DNA from: Pseudomonas marginalis | GTDB lineage: Bacteria > Pseudomonadota > Gammaproteobacteria > Pseudomonadales > Pseudomonadaceae | Length of the DNA: 64,000 nt | Assembly (NCBI RefSeq): GCF_001645105.1 | Contig: NZ_LKEG01000034.1 | Span: forward strand, 223 to 64,222 | Reading direction: 5' to 3' | In this document: one piece after another, positions 36,132 to 45,476 of the stretch | Layout: the number at the start of each line of letters is the position of its first letter | Numbering within the stretch: the first letter of the stretch is position 1 | The notes under the pieces: generated by a model | The model's database searches: none | What the model saw: the letters and a program-made list of their open reading frames with translations, nothing else | What the model was told of the DNA's origin: nothing | Program-made: the position numbers and the translations under genes

Positions 36132-36758
36132 TTAGTGCAGGCCCTGGATATAGCTGGAGACCGCTGCAATGTCTTCATCGCTCAGCTTGCGCGCAATGGT
36201 ACGCATGATCGCTGCGTCGCCATCGTTAGCTCGGCCTGCCTCTTCCTTACGGAAATCGGTCAACTGTTTGGCGATGTAGGTCGCGTGCTGGCCACTCAGG
36301 TGCGGGAAGCCGGCGGCGGCTATGCCCGCGCCATTGGGCGAATGGCAGCCGGTGCAGGCTGGCAGGCCTTTTTCCAGGTCGCCGCCGCGGAACAGTTTCT
36401 CACCACGGGCCACCAGTTTCGGATCAGCAGCTCCCACACTGCCTTTCTGGCTGGCAAAATACGCTGCGAGGTCCGCGAGTTCCTGATCGCTGAGGTTGGT
36501 CAGCAAGCCGGTCATTTCCAACACCGTTCGCTTGCCGTCCTTGATGTCGTGCAGTTGCTTGGTCAGGTAACGTTCACCCTGGCCGGCCAGTTTGGGGAAG
36601 TTCGGCGCCGGGCTGTTACCATCCGGTCCATGGCAAGCACCACATACAGCGGCCTTCGCTTGACCGGCAGTGGCATCACCTTTAAGGGGGCCCTCTGCAG
36701 CGACGGCAGCGCCTGTGATGCCCAAGGTCAACAGCAGACTCACGATCAGTTTGTTCAT
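36132..36758 (-). CDS. cc4: Diheme cytochrome c4
   Basis: A 208-residue periplasmic electron carrier with a signal peptide (residues 1-20) and two class I cytochrome c domains. The heme sites are CGACH at 39-43 and CTGCH at 135-139, each followed by a methionine ligand in the second half of its lobe. Cytochrome c4 passes electrons from the bc1 complex to terminal oxidases, including cbb3 and probably the aa3 enzyme encoded later in this window. It is the second gene of a unit with a cytochrome c5-type gene, 34 bp apart. Matches PA5490. Confidence 0.95.
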   Translation of the reverse strand: MNKLIVSLLLTLGITGAAVAAEGPLKGDATAGQAKAAVCGACHGPDGNSPAPNFPKLAGQGERYLTKQLHDIKDGKRTVLEMTGLLTNLSDQELADLAAYFASQKGSVGAADPKLVARGEKLFRGGDLEKGLPACTGCHSPNGAGIAAAGFPHLSGQHATYIAKQLTDFRKEEAGRANDGDAAIMRTIARKLSDEDIAAVSSYIQGLH

Positions 36759-36792
36759 CAGCTAATCCAACTACGGCTAAGGGGTTTAAGAG

Positions 36793-37095
36793 TTATCTAC
36801 CGGGTTTACTCACCATCAACTCAATGACGGCCTGGTAATCCTCAGTACTGCAGTCCATGCACAAACCACGCGGCGGCATTGCCTTGAAACCCTGGGTCAC
36901 GTGTTGCACCAACGTGTCCATGCCCTGCGCCAGTCTTGGCGCCCAAGCTGCCTGATCACCCCGCTTCGGGGCATTCGGCAACTGGCCGGCATGGCAAGCC
37001 ACGCAAACTCGGTTGTACACCGCTTCCGGATCCTGTGTAGCCTGAGCGCCATAAAGCGGGAGCAGGACACCGATAGCGAGCAACCACTTGGTCAT
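36793..37095 (-). CDS. Monoheme cytochrome c5 family protein
   Basis: A 100-residue protein with a signal peptide (about 1-19, ending GAQA), one CVACH heme site and the CMDC pair after MPPRGL that is typical of cytochrome c5, where two extra cysteines form a disulfide. It lies upstream of cytochrome c4 in the same orientation, so both are probably made together as donors for oxidases. Divergent from engB. Confidence 0.9.
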   Translation of the reverse strand: MTKWLLAIGVLLPLYGAQATQDPEAVYNRVCVACHAGQLPNAPKRGDQAAWAPRLAQGMDTLVQHVTQGFKAMPPRGLCMDCSTEDYQAVIELMVSKPGR

Positions 37096-37287
37096 ACGTC
37101 GACCATTTCAGGGTTTGAGAGCGTTTTGCGTTCTAATGCGCAATAAAGGTCTTTCGCTCCCGTGAACTTCATCCTTCGCTGGGACAAAGCACACACAAAA
37201 TCTGCGGCATTATATACTGGCGCTACTGAAACGGAAACGACACCGCTTGCCGCACCCTTTCTCGGCATCGCCCACATCGGAAATCTC

Positions 37288-37929
37288 ATGCAACTCAAGA
37301 ATCCCATCCTTGGCCTGTGCCAACAGTCCACGTTTATGCTCAGCGCCGCCAAAGTTGACCAATGCCCCGATGACGAGGGCTTTGAAGTCGCCTTTGCCGG
37401 GCGCTCCAACGCCGGTAAGTCCAGCGCGCTGAACACCCTGACTCACGCCAGCCTGGCACGCACCTCGAAAACTCCAGGCCGTACGCAACTTCTCAATTTC
37501 TTCAAGCTAGACGATGATCGGCGTCTGGTCGACCTGCCGGGCTACGGTTATGCAAAAGTACCTATCCCGCTGAAGCTGCACTGGCAGCGTCACCTGGAGG
37601 CCTACCTGGGTGGCCGGGAGAGTTTGAAGGGTTTGATTCTGATGATGGACATCCGCCATCCGATGACCGATTTCGACCTGCTGATGCTCGACTGGGCAGT
37701 TGCCAGCGGCATGCCGATGCATATCCTGCTGACCAAAGCCGACAAGCTGACCTACGGCGCCGCCAAAAACACGCTGCTTAAAGTGCAGTCTGAAATCCGT
37801 AAAGGCTGGGGTGATGCGATCACCATCCAACTGTTCTCGGCGCCCAAGCGCATGGGCCTGGAAGACGCCTACACCGTACTGGCCGGCTGGATGGAATTGG
37901 CGGACAAGGGCGCGGAAATCGCGGAGTAA
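37288..37929 (+). CDS. engB: Ribosome biogenesis GTPase EngB (YihA/YsxC)
   Basis: A 213-residue TRAFAC GTPase needed for 50S assembly. The start is ATG 37288, giving the family length; an upstream in-frame extension to 37162 looks noncoding. GTPase motifs: G1 [10 protein letters not shown]2 TPGRTQ, G3 [11 protein letters not shown]4 TKADKL. It is followed by the sRNA gene ersA on the opposite strand and then polA, the same engB-sRNA-polA arrangement that places spot 42 in enterobacteria. Confidence 0.95.
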   Translation: MQLKNPILGLCQQSTFMLSAAKVDQCPDDEGFEVAFAGRSNAGKSSALNTLTHASLARTSKTPGRTQLLNFFKLDDDRRLVDLPGYGYAKVPIPLKLHWQRHLEAYLGGRESLKGLILMMDIRHPMTDFDLLMLDWAVASGMPMHILLTKADKLTYGAAKNTLLKVQSEIRKGWGDAITIQLFSAPKRMGLEDAYTVLAGWMELADKGAEIAE

Positions 37930-37942
37930 CTTTTGCGCAGGC

Positions 37943-37986
37943 AAAAAAAACCCCGGACTTCGTATGGGGAGGGGAAGTTCGGGGTT
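37943..37986 (-). terminator. ErsA terminator
   Basis: Minus-strand stem AACCCCGAACTTC paired with GAAGTCCGGGGTT (one mismatch), with a 12-nt C-rich loop, followed by eight T. The loop may double as the antisense seed. Confidence 0.9.
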
Positions 37987-38072
37987 CAAGTTCCGGACCG
38001 CTAGGGCGGGGTCCAGATATCTGCCAACACTTAACACAACATAGGAGCATTGAAGGGCTTCACCACCCATTC
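37943..38072 (-). ncRNA. ersA: ErsA-like small RNA between engB and polA
   Basis: In P. aeruginosa the Hfq-dependent sRNA ErsA (about 130 nt) lies between engB and polA and is made from an AlgU promoter; it represses algC and affects envelope and biofilm traits. Here the minus strand shows an AlgU-type promoter (38079-38106), a first hairpin (GGACC/GGTCC stem), a CU-rich single-stranded loop (CCCCTCCCC) in a second hairpin, and an intrinsic terminator ending in eight T (37943-37950). The predicted length is about 130 nt. Ends are inferred from promoter and terminator. Confidence 0.85.
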
Positions 38073-38078
38073 AGTAAC

Positions 38079-38106
38079 TCTGAGTGGCAATTCACGGGTT
38101 AAGTTC
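38079..38106 (-). promoter_or_regulatory. AlgU (sigma22)-type promoter of ersA
   Basis: Minus strand: -35 GAACTT (38101-38106), 17-bp spacer, -10 TCAGA (38079-38083). The consensus is GAACTT, 16-17 bp, TCTGA, so only one base of the -10 differs. Predicted start near 38072. Confidence 0.8.
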
Positions 38107-38161
38107 CGGCAGGTTCGAAAAACTATTTGAAATAACTGACGGCGATTTCCGGACTAAAGCA

Positions 38162-38190
38162 CTCTGCCACCACCCCTCGGTGGCAGCAGA
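38162..38190 (-). terminator. Probable polA terminator
   Basis: Hairpin CTCTGCCACC with GGTGGCAGCAGAG (one bulged base), just beyond the polA stop on the minus strand. The following T-run is weak (TGCTTT). Confidence 0.5.
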
Positions 38191-38199
38191 GCCCCGAGA

Positions 38200-40977
38200 T
38201 CAGTGCGCCTGGTCCCAGTTATCGCCGACGCCCACTTCCACCAGCAGCGGCACATCCAGCTGAGCAGCGGCACTCATGTGCTCGCGAATCTTCTCGCTGA
38301 CTTCCGCGACCAGATCCTCACGTACTTCCAGCACCAATTCATCGTGCACCTGCAGGATCACCTTGGCATCCAGGCCTGAATCCGTCAGCCAGTTATCCAC
38401 CAGCACCATGGCTTTCTTGATGATGTCTGCCGCTGTGCCCTGCATGGGCGCGTTGATCGCAGTGCGTTCAGCCGCCGCGCGCTCCTGGGGCTTGTTGGAA
38501 TGGATATCCGGCAAGTAGAGGCGGCGACCGAAGAAGGTCTCTACGTAGCCCTGATCGGACGCCTGGGCGCGGGTGCGTTCCATGTACTCACGAACCCCGG
38601 GATAACGGGCGAAATACACATCGATGTACGCCTTGGCCGTCTTGGTATCGACGCCAATATCCTTGCCCAGCTTCTGTGCGCCCATGCCATAGATCAAACC
38701 AAAGTTGATCGCCTTGGCGCTGCGGCGCTGATCAGACGTGACGTCACCCAGCTCAACCTTGAACACCTCGGCCGCCGTGGCGGTGTGCACGTCGAGGTTG
38801 TGACGGAAGGCGTTCATCAAACCTTCGTCCTTCGACAGGTGAGCCATGATCCGCAGCTCAATTTGCGAATAGTCCGCCGCCAGCATTTTGTAGCCTTTGG
38901 GCGCGATGAAGGCCTGGCGAATCCGCCGCCCTTCAGCGGTACGCACCGGGATATTCTGCAGGTTCGGATCACTGGACGATAAACGCCCGGTCGCCGCCAC
39001 CGCCTGGTGATAGGACGTGTGGATACGCCCGGTGCGCGGGTTGATCTGTTCCGGCAGACGGTCGGTGTAGGTGCTTTTCAGCTTGCTCATGCTGCGGTAC
39101 TGCATCAGCACCTTGGGCAGCGGGTAGTCATCTTCGGCCAGCTTTGCCAGCACTTCTTCGGCGGTTGAAGCCTGGCCCTTACCGGTTTTCTTCAGTACCG
39201 GCAGGCCGAGCTTTTCGTAAAGAATCGCCCCGAGTTGCTTGGGCGAACCCAGGTTGAATTCTTCACCAGCGATCTCGAACGCCTGGCGCTCCAGCTCGAC
39301 CATCTTGTTGCCCAGTTCGATGCTCTGGATACCCAGCAGGTCCTTGTCGACCAGCGCACCCTGGCGCTCAATACGCGCCAACACCGGCACCAACGGAATC
39401 TCGATATCCGTGAGCACACTCGCCAGGCTCGGAATGGCTGAAAGTTGCGCAAACAGCGCCTGGTGCAGGCGCAAGGTCACATCGGCGTCTTCCGCCGCAT
39501 AAGGGCCAGCCTGCTCCAGCGCGATCTGATCGAAAGTCAGCTGCTTGGCACCCTTGCCGGCAATGTCCTGAAAGGCGACGGTGTCGTAGTCCAGGTACTT
39601 CTTGGCCAGGCTGTCCATGTCATGCCGCGTTGCGGTGGCGTTCAACACATAGGATTCGAGCATGGTGTCGAAGGCGATGCCCCGCACGGTAATGCCGTGC
39701 GCCGGGTCGCCGCCGATGGCGCAATTGGCCAGGATGTTCATGTCGAACTTGGCGTGCTGGCCGACCTTGAGCTTGGTCGGGTCTTCCAACAGCGGTTTGA
39801 GGGCCAGCAGCACGGTATCGCGATCCAACTGCTCCGGCGCGCCGATGTAGGCGTGGGTCAGCGGGATATAGGCCGCTTCGTGGGGCTGCACCGCGAAGGA
39901 AACACCCACCAACTGCGCCTGCTGGGCATCGATCCCGGTGGTTTCGGTGTCGAAGGCGAACAGCTTCGCGTCGTTGAGCTTCTTCAACCAGATGTCGAAG
40001 GTGGCCTGATCAAGGATCGTGGTGTAAGTCGCCTCCGCCGGCGCCACTACCTCAACGACGTCCTCAACAACCGGCGCAGCCTTGAGCTCCACCCGCTTGG
40101 CGTCGCGCTGGATCTCATCAAACCAGCTCTTGAACTCCAGCAGCGTGTACAGCTCCAGCAGTTTTTCACGGTCCGGCTCAATCAGGTGCAGGTCATCCAG
40201 GCCCACATCCAGCGGCACATCAATCTTGATCGTCGCCAACTGGTAGGAAAGGAACGCCATCTCCTTATGCTCTTCCAGCTTGGCCGGCAGCGTCTTCGCG
40301 CCCCGAATAGGCAGGGTCGGCACGATATCCAGCTGTTCATACAGCTCTTTAAGGCCACCATTCACACCGACCAGCAAGCCGGAAGCCGTCTTCGGACCAA
40401 TGCCCGGGACGCCTGGGATGTTGTCGGACGAATCGCCCATCAAGGCCAGATAGTCGATGATCTGCTCGGGAGCGACACCGAATTTCTCCTTCACGCCCTC
40501 GATGTCCATCGCGCTACCGGTCATGGTATTGACCAAGGTAATGTGCCCGTCGACCAGCTGTGCCATGTCCTTGTCCCCGGTGGAGATCACCACCGGACGG
40601 TCAGCGGCCGCACTGCTGCGGGCCAGGGTGCCGATCACGTCATCGGCCTCAACGCCTTCGACGCACAACAACGGGAAGCCCAGGGCGATCACGCTCTGGT
40701 GCAGCGGCTCGATCTGCAGGCGCATGTCATCGGGCATGCTCGGGCGGTTGGCCTTGTATTCAGCGTACATATCATCGCGAAAGGTCCCACCCTTGGCGTC
40801 GAACACCACCGCGAACGGGCTGTCCGGGTATTGTTTGCGCAGGCTTTTGAGCATGTTCAACACCCCCTTGACCGCGCCGGTGGGCAGGCCTTTGGAGGTG
40901 GTCAGCGGTGGCAGCGCATGGAACGCGCGGTACAGATAAGAAGAACCGTCCACCAGGACGAGGGGTGCTTGGCTCAT
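38200..40977 (-). CDS. polA: DNA polymerase I
   Basis: A 925-residue enzyme with three domains: 5'-3' exonuclease (about 1-290; LVLVDGSSYLYRAFHALP, GVEADDVIGTLA, GDKDMAQLV), 3'-5' exonuclease (about 320-510; FAFDTETTGID) and polymerase (about 530-925; motif A DYSQIELRI, motif B RRSAKAINFGLIYGMG, motif C QVHDELVLEV). The start is ATG 40977; an upstream TTG adds four residues and is not favoured. It removes RNA primers and fills gaps in replication and repair. Confidence 0.97.
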   Translation of the reverse strand: MSQAPLVLVDGSSYLYRAFHALPPLTTSKGLPTGAVKGVLNMLKSLRKQYPDSPFAVVFDAKGGTFRDDMYAEYKANRPSMPDDMRLQIEPLHQSVIALGFPLLCVEGVEADDVIGTLARSSAAADRPVVISTGDKDMAQLVDGHITLVNTMTGSAMDIEGVKEKFGVAPEQIIDYLALMGDSSDNIPGVPGIGPKTASGLLVGVNGGLKELYEQLDIVPTLPIRGAKTLPAKLEEHKEMAFLSYQLATIKIDVPLDVGLDDLHLIEPDREKLLELYTLLEFKSWFDEIQRDAKRVELKAAPVVEDVVEVVAPAEATYTTILDQATFDIWLKKLNDAKLFAFDTETTGIDAQQAQLVGVSFAVQPHEAAYIPLTHAYIGAPEQLDRDTVLLALKPLLEDPTKLKVGQHAKFDMNILANCAIGGDPAHGITVRGIAFDTMLESYVLNATATRHDMDSLAKKYLDYDTVAFQDIAGKGAKQLTFDQIALEQAGPYAAEDADVTLRLHQALFAQLSAIPSLASVLTDIEIPLVPVLARIERQGALVDKDLLGIQSIELGNKMVELERQAFEIAGEEFNLGSPKQLGAILYEKLGLPVLKKTGKGQASTAEEVLAKLAEDDYPLPKVLMQYRSMSKLKSTYTDRLPEQINPRTGRIHTSYHQAVAATGRLSSSDPNLQNIPVRTAEGRRIRQAFIAPKGYKMLAADYSQIELRIMAHLSKDEGLMNAFRHNLDVHTATAAEVFKVELGDVTSDQRRSAKAINFGLIYGMGAQKLGKDIGVDTKTAKAYIDVYFARYPGVREYMERTRAQASDQGYVETFFGRRLYLPDIHSNKPQERAAAERTAINAPMQGTAADIIKKAMVLVDNWLTDSGLDAKVILQVHDELVLEVREDLVAEVSEKIREHMSAAAQLDVPLLVEVGVGDNWDQAH

Positions 40978-41051
40978 GAGCAGAATCAACCTTTTCGGCG
41001 GGTCAGGCGCTAGAATAGCCGGACCAATGACGACAAAGGGACAAGGTTATC

Positions 41052-41342
41052 ATGCGTACATTCAATCGCCTGCTGTTGACCGGCTTGATTGCACTCGCTC
41101 CGATGGCTGCCATGGCGGCAGACGATGCCCCTGGGGGTGATCCGGAAGTTACGATCCGCACGGAAGGCGACAAGACCATCCAGGAATACCGTCAGAACGG
41201 TTTCCTGTACGCAATCAAGGTCACCCCGAAGGGTGCACCTCCGTATTTCCTGGTACGCGCGGACGGAACCGACGCGAACTTCATCCGCTCTGACCAGCCG
41301 GATATGCTGATCCCGTCATGGAAGATCTTCGAATGGAAATGA
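41052..41342 (+). CDS. DUF2782 family small exported protein
   Basis: A 96-residue protein with a signal peptide (residues 1-22, ending AMAA) and a compact domain: DPEVTIRTEGDKTIQEYRQNGFLYAIKVTP, then PDMLIPSWKIFEWK. DUF2782 is a gammaproteobacterial family of unknown function, typically next to polA and thrB as here. Divergent from polA, same strand as thrB, with 56 bp between. Confidence 0.88.
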   Translation: MRTFNRLLLTGLIALAPMAAMAADDAPGGDPEVTIRTEGDKTIQEYRQNGFLYAIKVTPKGAPPYFLVRADGTDANFIRSDQPDMLIPSWKIFEWK

Positions 41343-41398
41343 TTTCTTAACTTCAATTGGCGTCGCACACCGCGGCGCCCGTACTGGCAGTTTTAACC

Positions 41399-42352
41399 AT
41401 GTCTGTGTTCACCCCCCTGGCTCGGCCCGAGCTGGAAACCTTTCTCGCCCCTTACGGGCTCGGCCGCCTGATCGACTTCCAGGGGATTGCCGCCGGTAGC
41501 GAAAACACCAATTTCTTTATCAGCCTGGAGCAGGGCGAATTCGTCCTGACCCTGGTTGAACGCGGCCCGGTCGCGGAAATGCCGTTCTTCATCGAACTGC
41601 TCGACGTGCTCCACGACGCCGACCTGCCCGTGCCCTACGCCCTGCGCACCACCGACGGTGTGGCCCTGCGCGAGCTGAAAGGCAAACCGGCCCTGCTGCA
41701 ACCGCGCCTGGCCGGCAAGCACATCAAGGACGCCAACGCCCAGCACTGCGCCCAGGTCGGCGACCTGCTTGGCCACCTGCACTTGGCGACACAAGGCGAG
41801 AAGGTGCTGGAACGCAAGACCGATCGCGGCCTGGACTGGATGCTCAACGAAGGCGCGCAGTTGATTTCGCACTTGAACGACGCACAGCAGCGCCTGCTGC
41901 AAGACGCGCTGACTGAGATCGAAGCGCACAAGGCCCAGATCCTCGCCCTGCCGCGCGCCAATGTGCACGCCGACCTGTTCCGCGATAACGCGATGTTCGA
42001 AGGCACGCACCTCACCGGCCTGATCGACTTCTACAACGCCTGCTCGGGCCCGATGCTCTACGACGTGGCAATCGCCCTGAATGACTGGTGCTCGGACGCG
42101 GATGGCGTGATTGACGCGCAACGCGCTCGGGCAATGCTGGGCGCCTACGCCGGGCTGCGGCCGTTTACCGCGAAGGAAGCTGAATGGTGGCCGATGATGT
42201 TGCGCGTGGCCTGCGTGCGGTTCTGGTTGTCGCGCCTGATCGCCGCTGAGTCGTTTGCCGGTCAGGATGTGTTGATTCACGATCCTGCCGAGTTCGAACA
42301 CCGGTTGGCGCAGCGCCAGCAGGTCACGATCCAACTGCCGTTCGCGCTCTAA
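41399..42352 (+). CDS. thrB: Homoserine kinase (type II, APH fold)
   Basis: A 317-residue kinase from ATG 41399 (MSVFTPLARPELETFL), the usual ThrB2 start and length; the in-frame extension to 41357 is discarded. It has an aminoglycoside phosphotransferase-like fold: ENTNFFISLEQGEFVLTLVE (nucleotide loop), VHADLFRDNAMF (catalytic HxDxxxxN) and GLIDFYNACSGPMLYDVA (metal-binding Asp). It phosphorylates homoserine for threonine synthesis; it is not related to the GHMP-type ThrB of E. coli. Confidence 0.95.
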   Translation: MSVFTPLARPELETFLAPYGLGRLIDFQGIAAGSENTNFFISLEQGEFVLTLVERGPVAEMPFFIELLDVLHDADLPVPYALRTTDGVALRELKGKPALLQPRLAGKHIKDANAQHCAQVGDLLGHLHLATQGEKVLERKTDRGLDWMLNEGAQLISHLNDAQQRLLQDALTEIEAHKAQILALPRANVHADLFRDNAMFEGTHLTGLIDFYNACSGPMLYDVAIALNDWCSDADGVIDAQRARAMLGAYAGLRPFTAKEAEWWPMMLRVACVRFWLSRLIAAESFAGQDVLIHDPAEFEHRLAQRQQVTIQLPFAL

Positions 42353-42388
42353 AAATGTGGGAGGGGGCTTGCATCCCTCCCACCTTAG
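42353..42388. repeat. Degenerate single REP unit
   Basis: Starts as the common REP (AAATGTGGGAGGGGGCTTGC) but ends ATCCCTCCCACC, so it forms a GTGGGAGGG/CCCTCCCAC hairpin and lacks the second inverted unit. It sits at the convergent end of thrB and znuA. Confidence 0.8.
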
Positions 42389-42402
42389 ATCTGCGCTACG
42401 TC

Positions 42403-43332
42403 TTACAACGATTCCAGGCAACCCGCCAAGTCATTCCCCAGTTTCTCCAGCACCTGCTCATAACCTTGAGCCGTCGCCGGGGTATACCCGCCGAGCGCAT
42501 CCAACTCCGCCAGCTTCACCGGCAACCCGGCCACCAGCGTTTCAGCCAGACGCGGGCGCAACGGCGGCTCGCTGAACACGCACGTCTTGCCCACTTCCTG
42601 CAAACGCGTACGCATCGCCGCCACGTGCTGGGCGCCAGGCTGTACCTCTGCGGCAACGCTGAACACACCGGCATGCTTGAGCCCATAAGCGTCTTCGAAG
42701 TAATCGAAGGCTTCGTGGAACACGAAGTAAGGTTTGCCATCAATTGGCGCCAGGCGGGCTTTCAAGCGCGCGTCCAGGGCATCCAGGCGCTCATCGAAGG
42801 CCTTCACGTTGCTCTGGTAACGCGTGGCATTGGCCGGGTCGGCTGTCGCCAGGTCAGCCGCCATACGCGCGGCAATCACCCGAGCGTTTACGGTCGATAG
42901 CCACAAGTGCGCATCCAGGCTGCCTGGTCGGTGATCGTGGTCGTGTTCGTCAGCATCGTCGGCGTGGGAGTGGCTATCTTCGGCGAATCGACGCAGCTTC
43001 ATGCCCGGAAGGTCCTGCACCGCCACCGTTGCGGCCGTACGACCTTTAAGCACGCGCGGTAGGAAACTCTCCATATCCGGACCGATCCAGTACAACAGGT
43101 CCACCGACTGCACGCGCCGTACGTCGGATGGTCGCAATGCGTAGTTATGAGGCGATGCACCCGGCGGCAACAACACCTCGGGAACCGCTACGCCGTCCTG
43201 CACAGCAGCGGCAATCAACTGCAATGGCTTGATGCTGGTCAGCACCTTGACCTCGGCCTGAGCGGCGCCAGTAATGAACAAACTGGTGACAAATACGACA
43301 AAAACGGGAAAAAGTCGGGACACGATGACCAC
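42403..43332 (-). CDS. znuA: Zinc ABC transporter periplasmic binding protein ZnuA
   Basis: A 309-residue cluster A-I metal-binding protein. A signal peptide (about 1-26, ending AAQA) is followed by TSIKPLQLIAAAVQDG and the ligand His in PPGASPHNYALRPSD. A His/Asp-rich loop (about 118-135: DSHSHADDADEHDHDH) typical of zinc, not manganese, binders and HLWLSTVNARV come next. Starts with GTG at 43332, with another GTG at 43323; no ATG is available. Divergent from zur, across a candidate Zur box. Confidence 0.93.
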   Translation of the reverse strand: MVIVSRLFPVFVVFVTSLFITGAAQAEVKVLTSIKPLQLIAAAVQDGVAVPEVLLPPGASPHNYALRPSDVRRVQSVDLLYWIGPDMESFLPRVLKGRTAATVAVQDLPGMKLRRFAEDSHSHADDADEHDHDHRPGSLDAHLWLSTVNARVIAARMAADLATADPANATRYQSNVKAFDERLDALDARLKARLAPIDGKPYFVFHEAFDYFEDAYGLKHAGVFSVAAEVQPGAQHVAAMRTRLQEVGKTCVFSEPPLRPRLAETLVAGLPVKLAELDALGGYTPATAQGYEQVLEKLGNDLAGCLESL

Positions 43333-43350
43333 TCAATGGCGTAGGAACGG

Positions 43351-43363
43351 GTAACATAATAAC
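43351..43363. promoter_or_regulatory. Candidate Zur box
   Basis: GTAACATAATAAC matches the gammaproteobacterial Zur core GTTATAnTATAAC at 9 of 12 defined positions and lies in the 58-bp znuA/zur divergent promoter, where a zinc-responsive operator is expected. Degenerate, so tentative. Confidence 0.5.
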
Positions 43364-43390
43364 GTCTCTATCAAATATCTGTCGCCGCTC

Positions 43391-43873
43391 ATGCCTAAAA
43401 CACCGCTTGCCAGCCGTCCCCACGACCACTCTCACTGCGTGCATACCGCGCTGTCGGAGGCCGACACCCTGTGCACACAGAAGGGGTTGCGCCTGACCGC
43501 CTTGCGGCGCCGCGTGCTGGAACTGGTGTGGCAGAGCCACAAGCCGCTGGGCGCCTACGACATTCTCGGCGTGCTCAGCGAGCAGGATGGCCGCCGCGCC
43601 GCACCGCCGACCGTGTACCGCGCGCTGGACTTCCTGCTGGAAAACGGCCTGGTGCACCGCATCGCCTCGCTCAACGCCTTCGTCGGCTGCAGCCACCCGG
43701 AACACACGCACCAGGGCCAGTTCCTGATCTGCCGCGAGTGCCACGCCGCCATCGAGCTTGAACAAAAAAGCATCAGCGACGCCATCATCAAAAGCTCCGC
43801 CGATGTCGGCTTCCGGGTCGAAGGGCAAACGGTCGAAGTGGTCGGCCTGTGCTCGGGCTGCCAGGGGGCTTGA
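43391..43873 (+). CDS. zur: Zinc uptake regulator Zur (Fur family)
   Basis: A 160-residue Fur-family repressor. The N-terminal winged helix includes [22 protein letters not shown] and [20 protein letters not shown]. The metal-binding C terminus has [23 protein letters not shown] and a final CSGCQ, giving two structural zinc Cys pairs. It represses zinc uptake when zinc is ample. Its TGA overlaps the znuC ATG (TGATG), so regulator and transporter are one operon and autoregulation is likely. Matches PA5499 (np20). Confidence 0.95.
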   Translation: MPKTPLASRPHDHSHCVHTALSEADTLCTQKGLRLTALRRRVLELVWQSHKPLGAYDILGVLSEQDGRRAAPPTVYRALDFLLENGLVHRIASLNAFVGCSHPEHTHQGQFLICRECHAAIELEQKSISDAIIKSSADVGFRVEGQTVEVVGLCSGCQGA

Positions 43874-44658
43874 TGAGCAACGCGTTAATCCGCCTGGAGC
43901 AGGTCGGGGTCACGTTCGCCGGGCAAACCGTGCTGGATAACATCGCACTCAGCGTTGAGCCTGGGCAGATCGTCACCCTGATCGGCCCCAACGGCGCCGG
44001 CAAGACCACCCTGGTACGCGCCGTGCTCGGACTGCTCAAGCCCGACACCGGCAGCGTGTGGCGCAAACCCAAGCTGCGCGTCGGTTATATGCCGCAGAAG
44101 CTGCACGTCGACCCCACACTGCCACTCTCCGTGTTGCGCTTCCTGCGCCTGGTGCCAGGCGTGGATCGCGCCCGCGCCCAGGCTGCGCTCAAGGAAGTCG
44201 GCGCTGAACAGGTGATCGACAGCCCGGTGCAAAGCATCTCCGGCGGCGAAATGCAGCGCGTGCTACTGGCCCGCGCCCTGTTGCGCGAGCCGGAACTGTT
44301 GGTGCTGGATGAGCCTGTGCAAGGCGTCGACGTCGCCGGCCAGGCCGAGCTATACAGCCTGATCACCCGGCTGCGCGACCGTCATGGCTGCGGCGTGCTG
44401 ATGGTGTCCCACGATCTGCACTTGGTGATGAGCACCACCGACCAAGTGGTGTGCCTCAACCGCCACGTGTGCTGCTCCGGTCATCCGGAACAGGTCAGCG
44501 GCGACCCGGCCTTCGTCGAGCTGTTCGGCAAGAATGCCCAAAGCCTGGCGATCTACCACCACCATCACGACCACGCCCACGATCTGCATGGCGCCGTGGT
44601 CGACGATCCCGTCGCCCCTCACACCCACGTTCATGGAGATAGCTGCAAGCATGGCTGA
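43873..44658 (+). CDS. znuC: Zinc ABC transporter ATPase ZnuC
   Basis: A 261-residue ATPase from ATG 43873. Walker A GPNGAGKT (38-45), signature ISGGEMQRV and Walker [13 protein letters not shown] are present. The last ~35 residues are strikingly His-rich ([26 protein letters not shown]), a possible zinc-binding tail on the cytoplasmic subunit. The gene overlaps znuB by 8 bp. Confidence 0.95.
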   Translation: MSNALIRLEQVGVTFAGQTVLDNIALSVEPGQIVTLIGPNGAGKTTLVRAVLGLLKPDTGSVWRKPKLRVGYMPQKLHVDPTLPLSVLRFLRLVPGVDRARAQAALKEVGAEQVIDSPVQSISGGEMQRVLLARALLREPELLVLDEPVQGVDVAGQAELYSLITRLRDRHGCGVLMVSHDLHLVMSTTDQVVCLNRHVCCSGHPEQVSGDPAFVELFGKNAQSLAIYHHHHDHAHDLHGAVVDDPVAPHTHVHGDSCKHG

Positions 44659-45439
44659 TTTTCTGCTCTACGCCCTGCTGGCAGGCTTGGCTTTGGCGCT
44701 GGTGGCGGGCCCACTGGGCTCGTTCGTGGTCTGGCGGCGCATGGCTTACTTCGGCGACACGTTGTCCCACGCTGCGCTGCTGGGTGTGGCCATGGGCTTC
44801 TTGCTGGATGTCAGCCCCACCATCGCCGTGACCGTGGGCTGCCTGCTCCTGGCGGTGCTGCTGGTGACGCTGCAGCAGCGCCAGCCGCTGGCTTCCGACA
44901 CCTTGCTCGGCATCCTGGCGCCGAGCACCCTGTCGTTGGGCCTGGTGGTGCTGAGCTTCATGCACGAAGTGCGCATCGACTTGATGGCCTACCTGTTCGG
45001 CGATTTGTTGGCGATCAGCCCCACCGACCTTGCGTGGATCCTCGGCGGCAGCGCGGCCGTCCTGGTATTGCTGGTCGCCCTGTGGCGCCCATTGCTGGCG
45101 ATTACCGTGCACGAAGAGCTGGCCACGGTCGAGGGCTTGCCGGTGCCGAGCCTGCGCATGGCCCTGATGTTGCTGATCGCCGTGGTGATCGCTGTCGCGA
45201 TGAAGATAGTGGGCGTATTGTTGATCACGTCGCTGTTGATCATTCCTGCAGCCGCTGCCCAGCGCCATGCCCGTTCGCCGGAGCAAATGGCGATCGGCGC
45301 CAGCCTGTTGGGGATGCTCGCAGTGTGCGGGGGCTTGGCGCTGTCCTGGTTCAAGGATACGCCCGCCGGGCCATCGATTGTGGTCACGGCCGCCGCCCTG
45401 TTTTTGCTGAGTTTTGTCCTGCCCCGTCGAGGGGTGTAG
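44651..45439 (+). CDS. znuB: Zinc ABC transporter permease ZnuB
   Basis: A 262-residue permease of the ABC-3 family with about eight or nine membrane helices. It starts at ATG 44651 ([23 protein letters not shown]); a longer in-frame reading overlaps znuC and is not used. Family motifs: [20 protein letters not shown] and [17 protein letters not shown]. It completes the ZnuABC importer with znuA on the other strand. Confidence 0.95.
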   Translation: MADFLLYALLAGLALALVAGPLGSFVVWRRMAYFGDTLSHAALLGVAMGFLLDVSPTIAVTVGCLLLAVLLVTLQQRQPLASDTLLGILAPSTLSLGLVVLSFMHEVRIDLMAYLFGDLLAISPTDLAWILGGSAAVLVLLVALWRPLLAITVHEELATVEGLPVPSLRMALMLLIAVVIAVAMKIVGVLLITSLLIIPAAAAQRHARSPEQMAIGASLLGMLAVCGGLALSWFKDTPAGPSIVVTAAALFLLSFVLPRRGV

Positions 45440-45476
45440 ACTTGCTCGCTTTTTGCGCAAATAGAGAGTCGCAGGA

